Assembly (NCBI GenBank): GCA_963705515.1
Contig: CAVPJV010000008.1
Coordinates: forward strand, 930,001-994,000
Direction: 5' to 3'
Length of the DNA stretch: 64,000 nucleotides
From: Gaiellasilicea sp963705515
Lineage (GTDB): Bacteria; Actinomycetota; Thermoleophilia; Gaiellales; Gaiellaceae
In this document: positions 45,575 to 54,375 of the stretch, piece by piece
Position numbering within the stretch: the first letter of the stretch is position 1
Layout: each line of letters begins with the position of its first letter
Position numbers and translations under genes: made by a program
The notes under the pieces: model-generated
Databases searched by the model: none
What the model was told of the DNA's origin: nothing
What the model saw: the letters and a program-made list of their open reading frames with translations, nothing else

Positions 45575-46795
45575 GTGGAGGGACCTCCCAGAAGGGTGAG
45601 GACGTTCGTCGCACCGGCTGTCGCGGTGTGCCTCTTCGCCGCCGTCATCGGCTCGGCGGCCCTGGCCGGCGCGCCGCGAGCGTCCGACAGCCGAACGATC
45701 TTTCCCGGGATCCCGTCCGTGGACGGTGTCTACGGAGCTTGCTATGACGCAGTCGGCCGGATCCGCCTCGTCCCGGCGTCGGAGGGATGCGACCCCGAGA
45801 CCGAACGCCGTGCGTCGTGGAGCAGGACGGGACCGGTCGGCCCGGTCGGCGATCGCGGTGCTCGGGGCGCGGCCGGGGCGACCGGACGCCGGGGCGCCCC
45901 CGGTGAGCAAGGCGCTGCAGGTCCAGCCGGCGCAACGGGTCCCGGCGGCGCGGCCGGGCCGGCAGGACCGGCCGGTTCTGTCGGTGCGACGGGCGCGACC
46001 GGACCAGCGGGAGCGGCAGGCCCTGCAGGCGCGGCCGGTCCTGCCGGCCCGGCGGGCGCGACGGGTCCGGCGGGCCCGGTTGGTGCGACCGGCCCGACGG
46101 GAGCACCGGGAGCACCGGGTGCGACGGGAGCAACTGGGCCGGCGGGCCCGGCGGGCGCGACGGGTCCAGCAGGCCCGGTTGGTGCGACCGGCCCGTCGGG
46201 AGCACCGGGAGCACCGGGTGCGACCGGAGCAACTGGGCCGGCGGGCCCGGCTGGTGCAACTGGCGCGACCGGCGCAACGGGACCGGCAGGGCCTGCGGGA
46301 CCGGCAGGCCCGGCCGGTGCGACGGGTGCGACCGGCGCCGCGGGACCGGCAGGCCCCGCAGGACCGGCAGGGGCGACGGGTGCGACCGGTCCGGCCGGGC
46401 CGGCCGGACCGACGGGTGCGGCAGGTCCAGCGGGACCGGCCGGCGCGCCCGGGGCAACGGGTGCGACGGGTGCAACGGGTGCGACCGGCGCCACGGGCGC
46501 AACGGGGCCGGCAGGCCCGACCGCGTCCCAGCTCGTGAGCGTGTCGACGACGTCTGCGGCCAACGCCGCGCGCAACGTCCTTACGACCGCGACCGCGACC
46601 TGTCCTGTCGGCAAGGTGCTTCTCGGCGGCGGCGCGCAAGTCACGACCACCGCGACCGCGAAGGAGCGGGCGCAACTCGTCAGCTCGTACGCCTCGAGTG
46701 CAACGAGCTGGACCGCGACTGGCGTCGTCGCGATCGCGGCGCTGGGCGCGGGGATGACGATGACGGTCACCGCCCAGGCTGTCTGCACCGCCTGA
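45575..46795 (+). CDS. Secreted collagen-like (Gly-X-Y) repeat protein
   Basis: 406 residues from a GTG at 45575. A signal peptide (FVAPAVAVCLFAAVIGSAAL) and a ~45-residue head with two Cys lead to about 77 uninterrupted Gly-X-Y triplets (residues ~86-316, nt 45830-46522), dominated by GPA and GAT. A 33-residue block (GATGPAGPVGAT... to ...GPAGPA) is repeated in tandem. The ~90-residue C-terminus (LVSVSTTSAANAARNVLT, CPVGKVLLGGGAQ) resembles the trimerising or capping heads of other bacterial collagen-like proteins. Probably an extracellular triple helix. No LPxTG motif. It is divergent from dnaX. Confidence 0.88.
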   Translation: MEGPPRRVRTFVAPAVAVCLFAAVIGSAALAGAPRASDSRTIFPGIPSVDGVYGACYDAVGRIRLVPASEGCDPETERRASWSRTGPVGPVGDRGARGAAGATGRRGAPGEQGAAGPAGATGPGGAAGPAGPAGSVGATGATGPAGAAGPAGAAGPAGPAGATGPAGPVGATGPTGAPGAPGATGATGPAGPAGATGPAGPVGATGPSGAPGAPGATGATGPAGPAGATGATGATGPAGPAGPAGPAGATGATGAAGPAGPAGPAGATGATGPAGPAGPTGAAGPAGPAGAPGATGATGATGATGATGATGPAGPTASQLVSVSTTSAANAARNVLTTATATCPVGKVLLGGGAQVTTTATAKERAQLVSSYASSATSWTATGVVAIAALGAGMTMTVTAQAVCTA

Positions 46796-46826
46796 GGCCA
46801 GGGATGCATCCGCTAGCTTCGCCGCG

Positions 46827-47894
46827 GTGACCAGGCCGGAGCGCCGCCTCACGCGGCGCGAGCTGAACCGCGCGCTGCTGGAGCGGCAGCTGCTGCTCGA
46901 ACGGAAGCCGCTCAGTGCCGTGCGGGCAGTCGAGCGGCTCGGCGGCCTGCAGGCGCAGTCGACGCCGAGCCCGTATCTCTCGCTCTGGACGCGGCTCGAG
47001 GGCTTCGAGCGCGACGAGCTGACGAAGGCGCTCACCGGTCGCCGGCTCGTCAAAGCGCTGCTCCAGCGAGGCACGCTGCACATCGCGGCCCCGCGCACCT
47101 ACTGGGCGATCATGACCGTGCGCCGCGAGCTCGCCGCGTCACTCTGGCCGCCGTCGTACGAGGCGCGGCTGCCGGCGGCGCGGATCGCCGAGCTCGCGGA
47201 GGACGTGCAGGCCGAGCTCGATGGGAGCGAGCTGACCTACGACGAGGTGCGCGCGCTGCTCGAGCCGCACGCGCGCGAGGGCGTGCCGCCGACGTTCCTC
47301 TGGCGACGGGTGCAGGGGAACGCGTACGTGATCCACGTGCCCCCGTCAGGGATCTGGGGCTACGGCGGCCGCGGCGTCTACACGGCGGCGACGGGAAAGG
47401 TGCGCGGCGAGCCGCCCGAGCCGCAGGAGGCATTCGACCGGATCGTGAGCATCTACCTCGCCGCCTACGGGCCGGCGACGAAGCAGGACCTCGGCCAGTG
47501 GGCGGGCGTGCCGCGGCTGAAGCCGATCGCCGAGTCGCTCGAGCGACTGCCGTTACGCACGTTCGCGAGCGAGGACGGGAAGGTGCTCTACGACCTTCCG
47601 CGGGCACCGCTCCCCGACCCGGACACACCCGCGCCGCCTCGACTTGTGCCCCGGTTCGACAACCTCGTTCTCTCGCACGCCGACCGCTCGCGGATCCTGG
47701 GCGACATCGCACCGTCGCGGATCGTGACGAACAACGGCCTCGTGCACGCGACGATCCTCGTCGACGGCGTGGTCGCCGGCACGTGGCAGCTCGAGCAGGG
47801 CCGCGTCGTCCTGGAGCCGTTTAGGAAGCTCGACGCCGGCGTGAAACGCGCGCTGAAGGACGAGACGGAGCGGCTGGAGGCGTTCGTCGCCTAG
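46827..47894 (+). CDS. AlkZ-like winged-helix DNA-binding (DUF1006) protein
   Basis: 355 residues from a GTG at 46827. LERLGGLQAQSTPSPYLSLW holds the QxQ motif of the HTH_42/AlkZ family of DNA glycosylases, and further winged-helix repeats follow. PRFDNLVLSHADRSRIL and VVAGTWQLEQGRVVLEPF are typical C-terminal family motifs. Some members excise alkylated or crosslinked bases; many actinobacterial ones are uncharacterised. Complete and overlapping the sortase stop on the other strand by 4 nt. Confidence 0.82.
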   Translation: MTRPERRLTRRELNRALLERQLLLERKPLSAVRAVERLGGLQAQSTPSPYLSLWTRLEGFERDELTKALTGRRLVKALLQRGTLHIAAPRTYWAIMTVRRELAASLWPPSYEARLPAARIAELAEDVQAELDGSELTYDEVRALLEPHAREGVPPTFLWRRVQGNAYVIHVPPSGIWGYGGRGVYTAATGKVRGEPPEPQEAFDRIVSIYLAAYGPATKQDLGQWAGVPRLKPIAESLERLPLRTFASEDGKVLYDLPRAPLPDPDTPAPPRLVPRFDNLVLSHADRSRILGDIAPSRIVTNNGLVHATILVDGVVAGTWQLEQGRVVLEPFRKLDAGVKRALKDETERLEAFVA

Positions 47895-48301
47895 AGCGGC
47901 GCGGCGAAGACGACGTACCGATAGGCGGCGCTGCCGGCCGGGTGGCAGGCGGAGAGCACGACGCCGCGGTAACGCAGGATCCATGTCTCCCACGGCCGCA
48001 CCACTGCGGTCCGGCGGACGACGAAGACGACGTTGTCGACACGGATCCGGTCGCCACGGCGGAGCAGGGGGAGGCGCGCGAAGGGGTGGCTGTGAGTGGT
48101 CCGGTGGCCGGCGACCGCGAGCGTGTCAGTGTCCTGGTAGTACGCGTACGGCCCCTGATTCAGCGACGGCGCCAGCCGCGTGTCGAGTCCCAGCCTCGGG
48201 ATCACGAGACTCGAGCCCTGCGGCGACGCCGCGGTGGGGCCGGCGAGAGCCAGCCCCACCACCGCGGCGAGTAGCGCGCTAAGGAGTGAACGGGAGCGCA
48301 C
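47891..48301 (-). CDS. Sortase, short class D/E-like
   Basis: 136 residues. An N-terminal signal-anchor (SLLSALLAAVVGLALAG) is followed by the sortase barrel: LVIPRLGLDTRLAP, the catalytic His in VAGHRTTHSHPF, the Cys in VVLSACHPAGS and the Arg in AYRYVVFAAPL. All three catalytic residues are present although the protein is short for a sortase. Its ATG lies inside the last codons of the LPFTP-ending gene, a 23-bp overlap in a different frame. This suggests co-expression with that possible substrate. Confidence 0.88.
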   Translation of the reverse strand: MRSRSLLSALLAAVVGLALAGPTAASPQGSSLVIPRLGLDTRLAPSLNQGPYAYYQDTDTLAVAGHRTTHSHPFARLPLLRRGDRIRVDNVVFVVRRTAVVRPWETWILRYRGVVLSACHPAGSAAYRYVVFAAPL

Positions 48302-49316
48302 GAGGCTTCGCCTTCGCGGCTGTCGACTGCTTCTTGACCGCCTTCTTCTTGACGACCTTCTTCTTCACGACGACCTTCTTCTTGGCCACCTTCTTGACCT
48401 TCGCCTTTACCTTGGGAGTCGTCTTGGCGACCGGCGTTGCCACGCTGGTCGGCGTCCCCGTGACGAGTGCCGACGGCGGCGTCGCGCAGGTGCCGCTCGC
48501 ATCCTTGACCATTCCGTCCGGGACCGAGGTCTGGATCCCCTCGAGGTTCGGGCACTCATCCGTCGGAGGCGCGGGCGGGGGCGGAGGCGGGGGCGGCGGC
48601 GTCGCGCAGTTGCCGCTCGAGTCCTTGACCATTCCCGCCGGCACCGACGTCTGCAGCCCGGCGATGTTCGGGCACTCGTCGGTCGGAGGGGGCGGCGGCG
48701 TCGCGCAGTTGCCGCTCGCATCCTTGATCATCCCCGTCGGCACCGACGTCTGCAGCCCCTCGATGTTCGGGCACTGGTCGGTCGGCGGCGGTGGCGGCGT
48801 GACGCAGTTGCCGCTCGCGTCCTTGACCATGCCGGCCGGGACGGACGCCTGGTTACCCGCGATGTTCGGGCACTGGTCCGGGGGCGGCGGCGGCGTGCAG
48901 CCGCTCGTCGACCGCAAGATCACCGTCGAGCTCTCCGGGTCGGTTCCGTTGCTCGACGGGGTGCCGTTCCCCCAGACGCCGATCTCCTTGACGTTCAGCT
49001 TCACGGAGTTCACGAGCGCCGGCACGACGAAGCTGCCGGAGAACGCGAAGCCGTTCGACGAGCGGAACTGGCCGCTGCCGACCTGCTGCGCCGGGCTGAC
49101 CGTGGCGCCGTTCGTCTGGACGACGTAGATGCGCACGTCGTTGTGCGTCCGCCCGGACGTGCTGCTCGACTGCCACGCCGACGCCGTGAAGCTCACGTTG
49201 CCCTGGCAATCCATGCTGCCGCTGATGCGAGCGTGGTGCGCGAGCGCCGAAGGAACCACCGCCAGCGCCGCCAGGCACGCCAGGACCGCAGTCGTTCCTG
49301 CCCTAAATCGAGTCAC
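48279..49316 (-). CDS. Secreted Cys-repeat protein ending in LPFTP
   Basis: 345 residues. A signal peptide (VLACLAALAVVPSALAHHA) precedes a ~120-residue beta domain. Four ~32-residue repeats follow (CPNIEGLQTSVPTGMIKDAS, then GNCATPPPPPT; nt ~48470-48880), each with two Cys and a poly-proline spacer. A Lys/Val-rich linker (KKVVVKKKVVKKKAVKK) leads to the last residues RALPFTP and the stop. LPFTP looks like the core of a sortase signal (LPxTG), but the hydrophobic helix and positive tail that should follow are absent. The sortase gene starts within this C-terminus. Confidence 0.82.
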   Translation of the reverse strand: MTRFRAGTTAVLACLAALAVVPSALAHHARISGSMDCQGNVSFTASAWQSSSTSGRTHNDVRIYVVQTNGATVSPAQQVGSGQFRSSNGFAFSGSFVVPALVNSVKLNVKEIGVWGNGTPSSNGTDPESSTVILRSTSGCTPPPPPDQCPNIAGNQASVPAGMVKDASGNCVTPPPPPTDQCPNIEGLQTSVPTGMIKDASGNCATPPPPPTDECPNIAGLQTSVPAGMVKDSSGNCATPPPPPPPPPAPPTDECPNLEGIQTSVPDGMVKDASGTCATPPSALVTGTPTSVATPVAKTTPKVKAKVKKVAKKKVVVKKKVVKKKAVKKQSTAAKAKPRALPFTP

Positions 49317-49464
49317 CGTTCTCCCCCCGTTCCGCAGATGTGAGCCGCATGCGCCTGGGCTGTCGCCCGGCGTCCATACTCATTAAGGGTGATATCCGCG
49401 GCCCTGTAATCCCTCGGACGAGTGAAGCTGAGGTCAGGCCACCCCCTTCCGGGGGAACTTGCCG
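49317..49464. promoter_or_regulatory. Upstream region of the LPFTP protein gene
   Basis: 148 bp carrying the promoter of the gene that starts at 49316. It includes a small CCCCC-TTCC-GGGGG hairpin (about 49441-49455) just after the stop of the truncated glycosyltransferase. Promoter boxes could not be assigned reliably. Confidence 0.3.
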
Positions 49465-50320
49465 CTACGACGGGCCCTGCTGGCCGACGGCCTCGCGTGC
49501 TGTCTTTGCCCAGTCGCGCCGCCCCAGGAGCTGGCGCGCGCCGGCACGGAAGAGCACCGGCCAGATCAGCCACGAGTAGGCGGCGTACACGGGCACGATC
49601 AGCAGGCTGCGAAGGATCCCGCCGATGCCCCACTGCGCGCCTCTCGCGATGCAGCCGAGCACCACTCCCCCGAAGCCGAGCACGAAGAAGAAGAGCAGCT
49701 GCAACCAGCCGTCGTCGCCCCAGAAGTTCGCGACGTCGAAGATCGCCAGGATGATGCTCGCCGCGAACGCGACGCCGACGATCGCCTGCAGCACTGGCAT
49801 CAGGAGATAGCCGACGAGGTCGAGCCGGACGAGCCACGGCCGGTCGAGCCGCACCATGGCTCCCAGCTGGTCCATCACCTGCATGTTCCCCTGCGCCCAG
49901 CGCGTGCGCTGGCGGAGCAGCCTGCCGAGTCCCCTGCAGCCCTGCTGGTTGACCGTCGTTCTCGCCTCTGCGACTCCCCGCCACCCGACCTCGAGCAGGC
50001 GGAGGCCGAGATCCTGATCCTCGGTCAACCGGTCGCGCCAGGGGCCGCCGGCCTCGTCGTCGGCGATGCCATCGAGCGCCGTCAGCCGGTTGAACTGGCC
50101 GTTTCCACCCATGCCGGCAGCGCCGTACCGCGCGCGCCCGGCCTGGTGGAGCAGCCCGTACACCGAAAACTCCACGTCCTGGCACCAGGTCAGCGGCCGC
50201 GAGCGGTTGTAGATCCGCACCAGGACGCACGAAGCGAACGTTGCCGACGCCCGCATTGCACTCGCAAAGTGTCGGCACTGCGCCGAGCTCCAGCGTCCAC
50301 GTTGAGAACCACGCGTAGCA
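49465..50320 (-). pseudogene. 5'-truncated GT2 (cellulose-synthase-like) glycosyltransferase
   Basis: The intact frame (49465-50256) holds the C-terminal half of a processive GT2: YGAAGMGGNGQFNRLTAL, TEDQDLGLRL (catalytic TED), RQRTRWAQGN (QxxRW motif) and four membrane helices. The family's first ~250 residues are missing. In another frame just upstream (50257-50320), RVVLNVDAGARRSADTLR resembles the DxD segment that should precede it, so one frameshift is present too. Beyond ~50320 homology stops and unrelated sequence begins. The remnant is probably inactive and marks one edge of the accessory region. Confidence 0.7.
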
Positions 50321-50400
50321 ACCGCGAGCTAAGTTGCAATAGAAACGTGGTCACGACGTTCGATCGGCGTCGCCCGATCCTCCCTGGAAGGGGTTGGCCC

Positions 50401-51261
50401 ATGGCCTACATCGTCAGCGTTCAACTCGGCAGGTTGATCTGCCGGAACAAGGAGTCCTCCTCCGCGCCGCACGACATCTTCGCGCTCGCCGGAGCAGTGG
50501 TTGTCGACGGTAAGCGGCACCCGTTCGCCATGCCATCGGTCCCGATCAACGAACGGCAGCCCTGGACCTACTTCGAGACGATCTACGACGGCTTTTCGGA
50601 GACGCCCCAGATCGGACTGGAACTCCTCGGGCTGGACATTGACGACAACGAGAAGTGGGTCAACAACAGAGAGGACGCAGGCAAGCTCGCTGAAAAAATG
50701 AGCGACCTCAGCGAGTACATACCCGTCGTCGGAGACATCGCTAGCTGGGTCATCAAGGCGATCCCAGAGGTTGTCGACCAGTTCGTCGAGTGGGACAAGA
50801 ACGACGAGCTACTGAAGTTGACGAAGAACGTCGACATGGCCGCGGAGGCGGCCGTGCCGTATCACGAGGGGAGCCAAACAGTCGAGGTGAAGTTCAGCGG
50901 CTCTGACCCTGTCGGCTACTCAGACTGGGACTATTCCCTTTTCGTCACCGTCACCTGCAGGTTCAGTCCCGCCGTGCCGTTTGGAAACCACAAGGTCGAG
51001 AAGTCGTTAACGCCGTTCATCAACTCACGGCGCACGGACTGGATCGGAGACTGGGAAGGCGGCAGCGTGCGATGCGCAGTTCGTGCCGCGAAGCACTCTG
51101 AAAGCCTTCTTGATGTGTTTGTGACAGAGACAGGTCCGGGTGAGACGGACTACGAGACTCTCGGCGTCGGGATCTCCAAAGTCTTTCTAGAGGTGCCGTA
51201 TGGGTATGACGAAGCGCCCCCTTTCGAAATGGACCTCACCGGCGCGGGGGCCGGGAAATAG
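50401..51261 (+). CDS. Hypothetical protein of the accessory region
   Basis: 286 residues from the ATG at 50401, preceded by GGAAGGGG. The protein is acidic and soluble-looking: N-terminus MAYIVSVQLGRLICRNKE, a helical middle (DLSEYIPVVGDIASWVIKAI, VDQFVEWDKNDELLKLTK), and a beta-rich C-terminus (SLFVTVTCRFSPAVPFG, RTDWIGDWEGG). There is no signal peptide. I do not recognise the family. Base composition is visibly less GC-rich than flanking core genes, consistent with acquisition. It overlaps the next ORF by 62 nt. Confidence 0.7.
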   Translation: MAYIVSVQLGRLICRNKESSSAPHDIFALAGAVVVDGKRHPFAMPSVPINERQPWTYFETIYDGFSETPQIGLELLGLDIDDNEKWVNNREDAGKLAEKMSDLSEYIPVVGDIASWVIKAIPEVVDQFVEWDKNDELLKLTKNVDMAAEAAVPYHEGSQTVEVKFSGSDPVGYSDWDYSLFVTVTCRFSPAVPFGNHKVEKSLTPFINSRRTDWIGDWEGGSVRCAVRAAKHSESLLDVFVTETGPGETDYETLGVGISKVFLEVPYGYDEAPPFEMDLTGAGAGK

Positions 51262-51616
51262 CACCGGAGGGGGTGCCGACGCGCTCGAGTTCCACGGCCC
51301 GGTTCCGCGCGTGGTAGTGGAACGTGCCGCTGGGCGGACGGCGATAGTGGCGGAACTGTTCATCCCGATCCTGGTCTTCGGTAACGCTGCCGAGAAAGGG
51401 ACAGTGGTCGGGGTAGACGCTGCACCGCCGAGACGCGAGCAATCAGGATCCGATCTCGTCGAAGTCTCGGGGAATGGGGTTCTCGAGATCTACCACGTTC
51501 TGCACGATGGCGAGGCCGTCGGCGACCTGCAGCTGCGTTACGTGCGACCCGTCGGCACCCTGCTCTGGCGCCACGGCGGCGCAATCGACGAGATGCTGCA
51601 GCCCAGAGTCATCTAG
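51200..51616 (+). CDS. Hypothetical protein overlapping its upstream neighbour
   Basis: 138 residues from the ATG at 51200, which has AGAGG six bases upstream, inside the 3' end of the previous gene. An ATG at 51206 is possible. The C-terminal half (LVEVSGNGVLEIYHVLHDGE, LQLRYVRPVGTLLWRHGG) has regular high-GC third positions on this strand, which is why I prefer it to the antisense reading. No known domain. The long overlap suggests translational coupling with the 50401 protein. Confidence 0.45.
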   Translation: MGMTKRPLSKWTSPARGPGNSTGGGADALEFHGPVPRVVVERAAGRTAIVAELFIPILVFGNAAEKGTVVGVDAAPPRREQSGSDLVEVSGNGVLEIYHVLHDGEAVGDLQLRYVRPVGTLLWRHGGAIDEMLQPRVI

Positions 51617-51872
51617 GAGGGCGGGGAATCCGCGCACGGTGCGCTGGGCTTCTGCTTAGGAGTCTCTTCCTCCGCTGCGTCACTCCGGTTCGTGGCTGTA
51701 TTCCTCATGCGATTGGTATCGGCGTGGCGAGGGGAGGGCTGGGCGATCTCAGTCTCGGTCTTGCCGTCTCCCTCGGGCTTCCGGGTCATACCACTTCCGG
51801 GCTGACGAACCAGGTGCCAGTTGGACACGATCGTGTCTATCCCGTCGAGCTTTCGACCGGCACGCTGGCCGC

Positions 51873-52106
51873 GTGCACGTGGGCATTACGGTCAGATTGC
51901 AGGGCACCGACGGTGTGGACCTCGGGTTCGCTCACGCGCCGGGACCGGTCGAGCTAGGCGACCTACTCGCGCTCGCGGACGGCTCGACCTGGCGCGTCGT
52001 CAGCCTGATCGACGTCTCTCGCCTGGAAAGCAGCCCCCTCGTCGACACGGTGAACGGCTCCCGCGTGGTCGACGTGCTCTGCATGGTCGAGCCGATCGAC
52101 GTCTAA
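51873..52106 (+). CDS. Small hypothetical protein
   Basis: 77 residues from the GTG at 51873 (MHVGITVRLQGTDGVDLGFA). The composition is protein-like, with ELGDLLALADGSTWRVVSLI and VVDVLCMVEPIDV at the end, compatible with a small beta-barrel or OB-like fold. No family recognised. No strong Shine-Dalgarno is seen. Confidence 0.5.
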   Translation: MHVGITVRLQGTDGVDLGFAHAPGPVELGDLLALADGSTWRVVSLIDVSRLESSPLVDTVNGSRVVDVLCMVEPIDV

Positions 52107-52431
52107 CGCACTCGCGGTGCGCGCACTCCGCGCAGACGATCACCTGGGCTCGCATCGCGCGGACCCCATCCCGGGCCAGCGTGTACCGCTTCGTCATCGT
52201 CGTTGAGAGCGAGGCCCGAACGCTGAACTCCCGAACCCGAGGTTCCGCCGTCGAACGCGACCGAGGAGATGGTGTGGCGTTGCGGCGAGGGGACGGACCA
52301 CGACCGTAACCCTCGGCTCGTCCCGGTCTCGCAAGACCCCCTCCGCCAGAGGCGGTAACCGTCGCCCACCGAGTCGACGCTCGTGCGTCGACGCACGAGT
52401 AATGGGTGGAGCAGCGGCATACGGTGGATCT
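52107..52431. other. Gene-free region with a 20-bp perfect palindrome
   Basis: No credible gene. It contains a small hairpin (CCGCC-AGA-GGCGG, 52343-52355) and a perfect 20-bp palindrome centred on GTCGAC at 52380-52399, CTCGTGCGTC and its complement. It lies 33 bp ahead of the GTG of the following broken gene. The palindrome may be an operator or a leftover recombination site. Confidence 0.45.
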
Positions 52432-53007
52432 GTGAGCCTGCGCCGTGCCCCTCTGGTTGCCGCTGGTGTTGTCCTCGCCGCGGTTCTCGGCAGCGGCGCG
52501 TGGCCGCGTGGCTCCGCGATCGTCGCCCCGACTCAGCCCAGCGTCGAGGACCGAGGCAGGAATCGATGCTGCGCCCGGTCTTCACCTTCGGTGCCACCGA
52601 TCGCCGCACGCCGCGGGGGAAACTTCGCTTCCGCTGCGCCTTCGACGGCTCACGGCTTCGGCCTTGCGCCCGGATCGACCGGCCCAACGACGGCCTGGCG
52701 TTGGGACGGCACGCGCTGCGGGTGCGTGCGCTTGATCTCGCCGGCAACGCCAGCCGCGTGACCTCCTTCTCGTTCCGCATCGTCGGCGTCTGGGAGGCCG
52801 AACGCGACTTCGAGCGGGCACCGCGGCCGGCCAGACCCCGGGAGAGACCGCTACGGCAACACCACCTGGTTCTACCTCTACGGCGCACGGAACGGCCAGC
52901 AGCGGCGGACCAGACCAGGCCGACTCGGGACGTGAGTCCGATGTTGACGGGAGACGTGGACGGAGACCGGACTGGTGCGCCAACGTCGGGAAATGGCAGT
53001 TCGTGAT
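52432..53007 (+). pseudogene. Secreted Ig-like-domain protein, broken by frameshifts
   Basis: A signal peptide (SLRRAPLVAAGVVLAAVLG) starts at the GTG at 52432. The frame is lost near 52550 and a typical actinobacterial Ig/PKD-like domain appears in another frame: FTFGATDRRTPRGKLRFRCA, then LALGRHALRVRALDLAGNAS and FSFRIVG. From about 52800 a third frame reads YGNTTWFYLYGARNGQQ, so at least two indels are needed. Remaining sequence to 53007 cannot be assembled with confidence. Decayed gene or low-quality sequence. Confidence 0.55.
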
Positions 53008-53629
53008 GCGCCGAACGGACATCGGCAGACGCGATCGAACGTCCCACCCACACGGCGTTCTCGTGCTGCGATCGGGCTGGACGCCGCTTGCACCTGTCGC
53101 GAACCCGGCAACGGCATCGTGGGTCGTTCGACCAGGTACCGCCCTGCGAACGGGTAGCTGGCAGCCGCCGCACCGCGTTGACGCGAGGACGGCGACGTCG
53201 GCCGGGGACGGCTCTACTTCGAGTGGAGGACAAGGGCGACACGCAATGTGACACCACGGGCGTCGAGTTGCGCATCGAGACGACCTGCCGCGGCCGTCGC
53301 CGTACGGGTACTGAGTTCGGGGGTCGCGGTGTGCGCCGCCGAGGTCGGCTCAGGACGGGCCGCGGTCGCGGCACGACGATCCGATGCGGGCTCGGTGCCG
53401 ACGAGCGATTTGCATACGTCCCGGCCCGCTTCCCTCGGCATACCGGCTCGGTGCTCTCCCGCGGCGACGAAGGACGGGCACGCCGAGATCGCCGGAGCCT
53501 CCTCCAGGACGAGACGGGCGGCCAGCCGGGGGTCGGTGAGGCCGATGGCGCGCGCGTGTGCGGGCCGCGAGCGGTACGCGGAGGAGGGCGGGGCGTAGGC
53601 CTGCGGCTCGGTCAGGACGAGTTGTGGGG
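53008..53629. other. Unassigned stretch between decayed genes
   Basis: About 620 bp with only overlapping ORFs of skewed, Arg-rich composition on both strands. No frame shows sustained protein-like composition or a recognisable motif. Given the frameshifts on both sides it may be further gene debris. Confidence 0.4.
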
Positions 53630-54375
53630 GCGCGCTCGGCGAGCGGCTCGCCGAGTGCCGCGCCGCACGAGCGGGTCCGGATGCAGCGGCAGGATGAAGC
53701 AACACTCCGGATGGGTTGCGCGGCCAGACGCCGACCGCGTCTCGACGCTCCGTGCCGAGGCCGCCGTTCCAGTTCTCGCGCCGAGACTGGGCGCGTGGAC
53801 GAGCGTGCCGACCTCGGCCGCGAGGCGAGCCGGACCGCCAGCTCGGCTCCGCCTCCTCCGGCTCGAGGCCAAGGTAGGGCTCGTGGTCGGGGAGTAGGCG
53901 ACCGCGTCGTCGTCGTACGCGCACGTCGACCGTCGGCCCGCGGTGCGTGACCGGCTGGGCGAGCACCGTAGCCGAGCCGAGCCGGAACTCCTCGGCCGGT
54001 AGATCGTGGCAGACGACCTGCGCCGGCACCTCCGAGAGCTGCACCGGAAAGCGCGGCGGCGTAAAGCAGTGGTCGATCCGCCGCAGGTGTCGACCGGTGA
54101 CGGCAGCCCCCAGATCGCGCTCCGTCGCGGCATCCGATCGGCGCGACAACCCCAGGCCCTCGACGTGGTCGAGGTGCGGTGCGTGAGCAGAATGTGGATC
54201 GGGCGCGGGAAGGCCGCCACCCGCGAGCCGATCAGACGGCTGCCGGTGCCAGCTCTTCGGGGAAGGGGGTCGCGTCGATCCCGCGCCGGCAGCCGCGTCC
54301 TCGCCGTAGCCGACCGGTATCCGGGTCGAACGCGGCCAGAGCGGCGGCAGCCGCGGACGGTCGCCTTCACTCCCG
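53630..54375 (-). pseudogene. Metallo-beta-lactamase-fold hydrolase, multiple frameshifts
   Basis: Pieces in alternating frames assemble in order: a GTG near 54373 with VKATVRGCR, then RPIHILLTH, DHVEGLGL, IWGLPSPVDT, then IDHCFTPPRFPVQLSEVPAQ and FRLGSATVLAQPVTHRGPTV, YDDDAVAY, LPDHEPYLGLEPEE, TLVH and finally LPLHPDP near 53650. This is the layout of MBL-fold proteins with HxHxDH, a mid His (THRGP) and PDHEP. At least five indels separate the pieces, so no full-length protein can be made from this sequence. Confidence 0.7.

Noticed and set aside
45830..46522. Dense short repeats on both strands near the collagen-like gene, including long minus-strand Pro/Val/Ala frames
   Set aside because: They follow from Gly-X-Y codon repetition; only the plus frame has a signal peptide and Cys-containing ends.
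51613..51828. 71-residue minus-strand ORF between island genes
   Set aside because: Polar low-complexity sequence with a GTG start, no ribosome-binding site and no motif; kept out for lack of support.
53248..53598. 116-residue plus-strand ORF in the decayed block
   Set aside because: Ala/Arg/Ser-rich with no motif or ribosome-binding site; flanking genes are broken and lie on the other strand.
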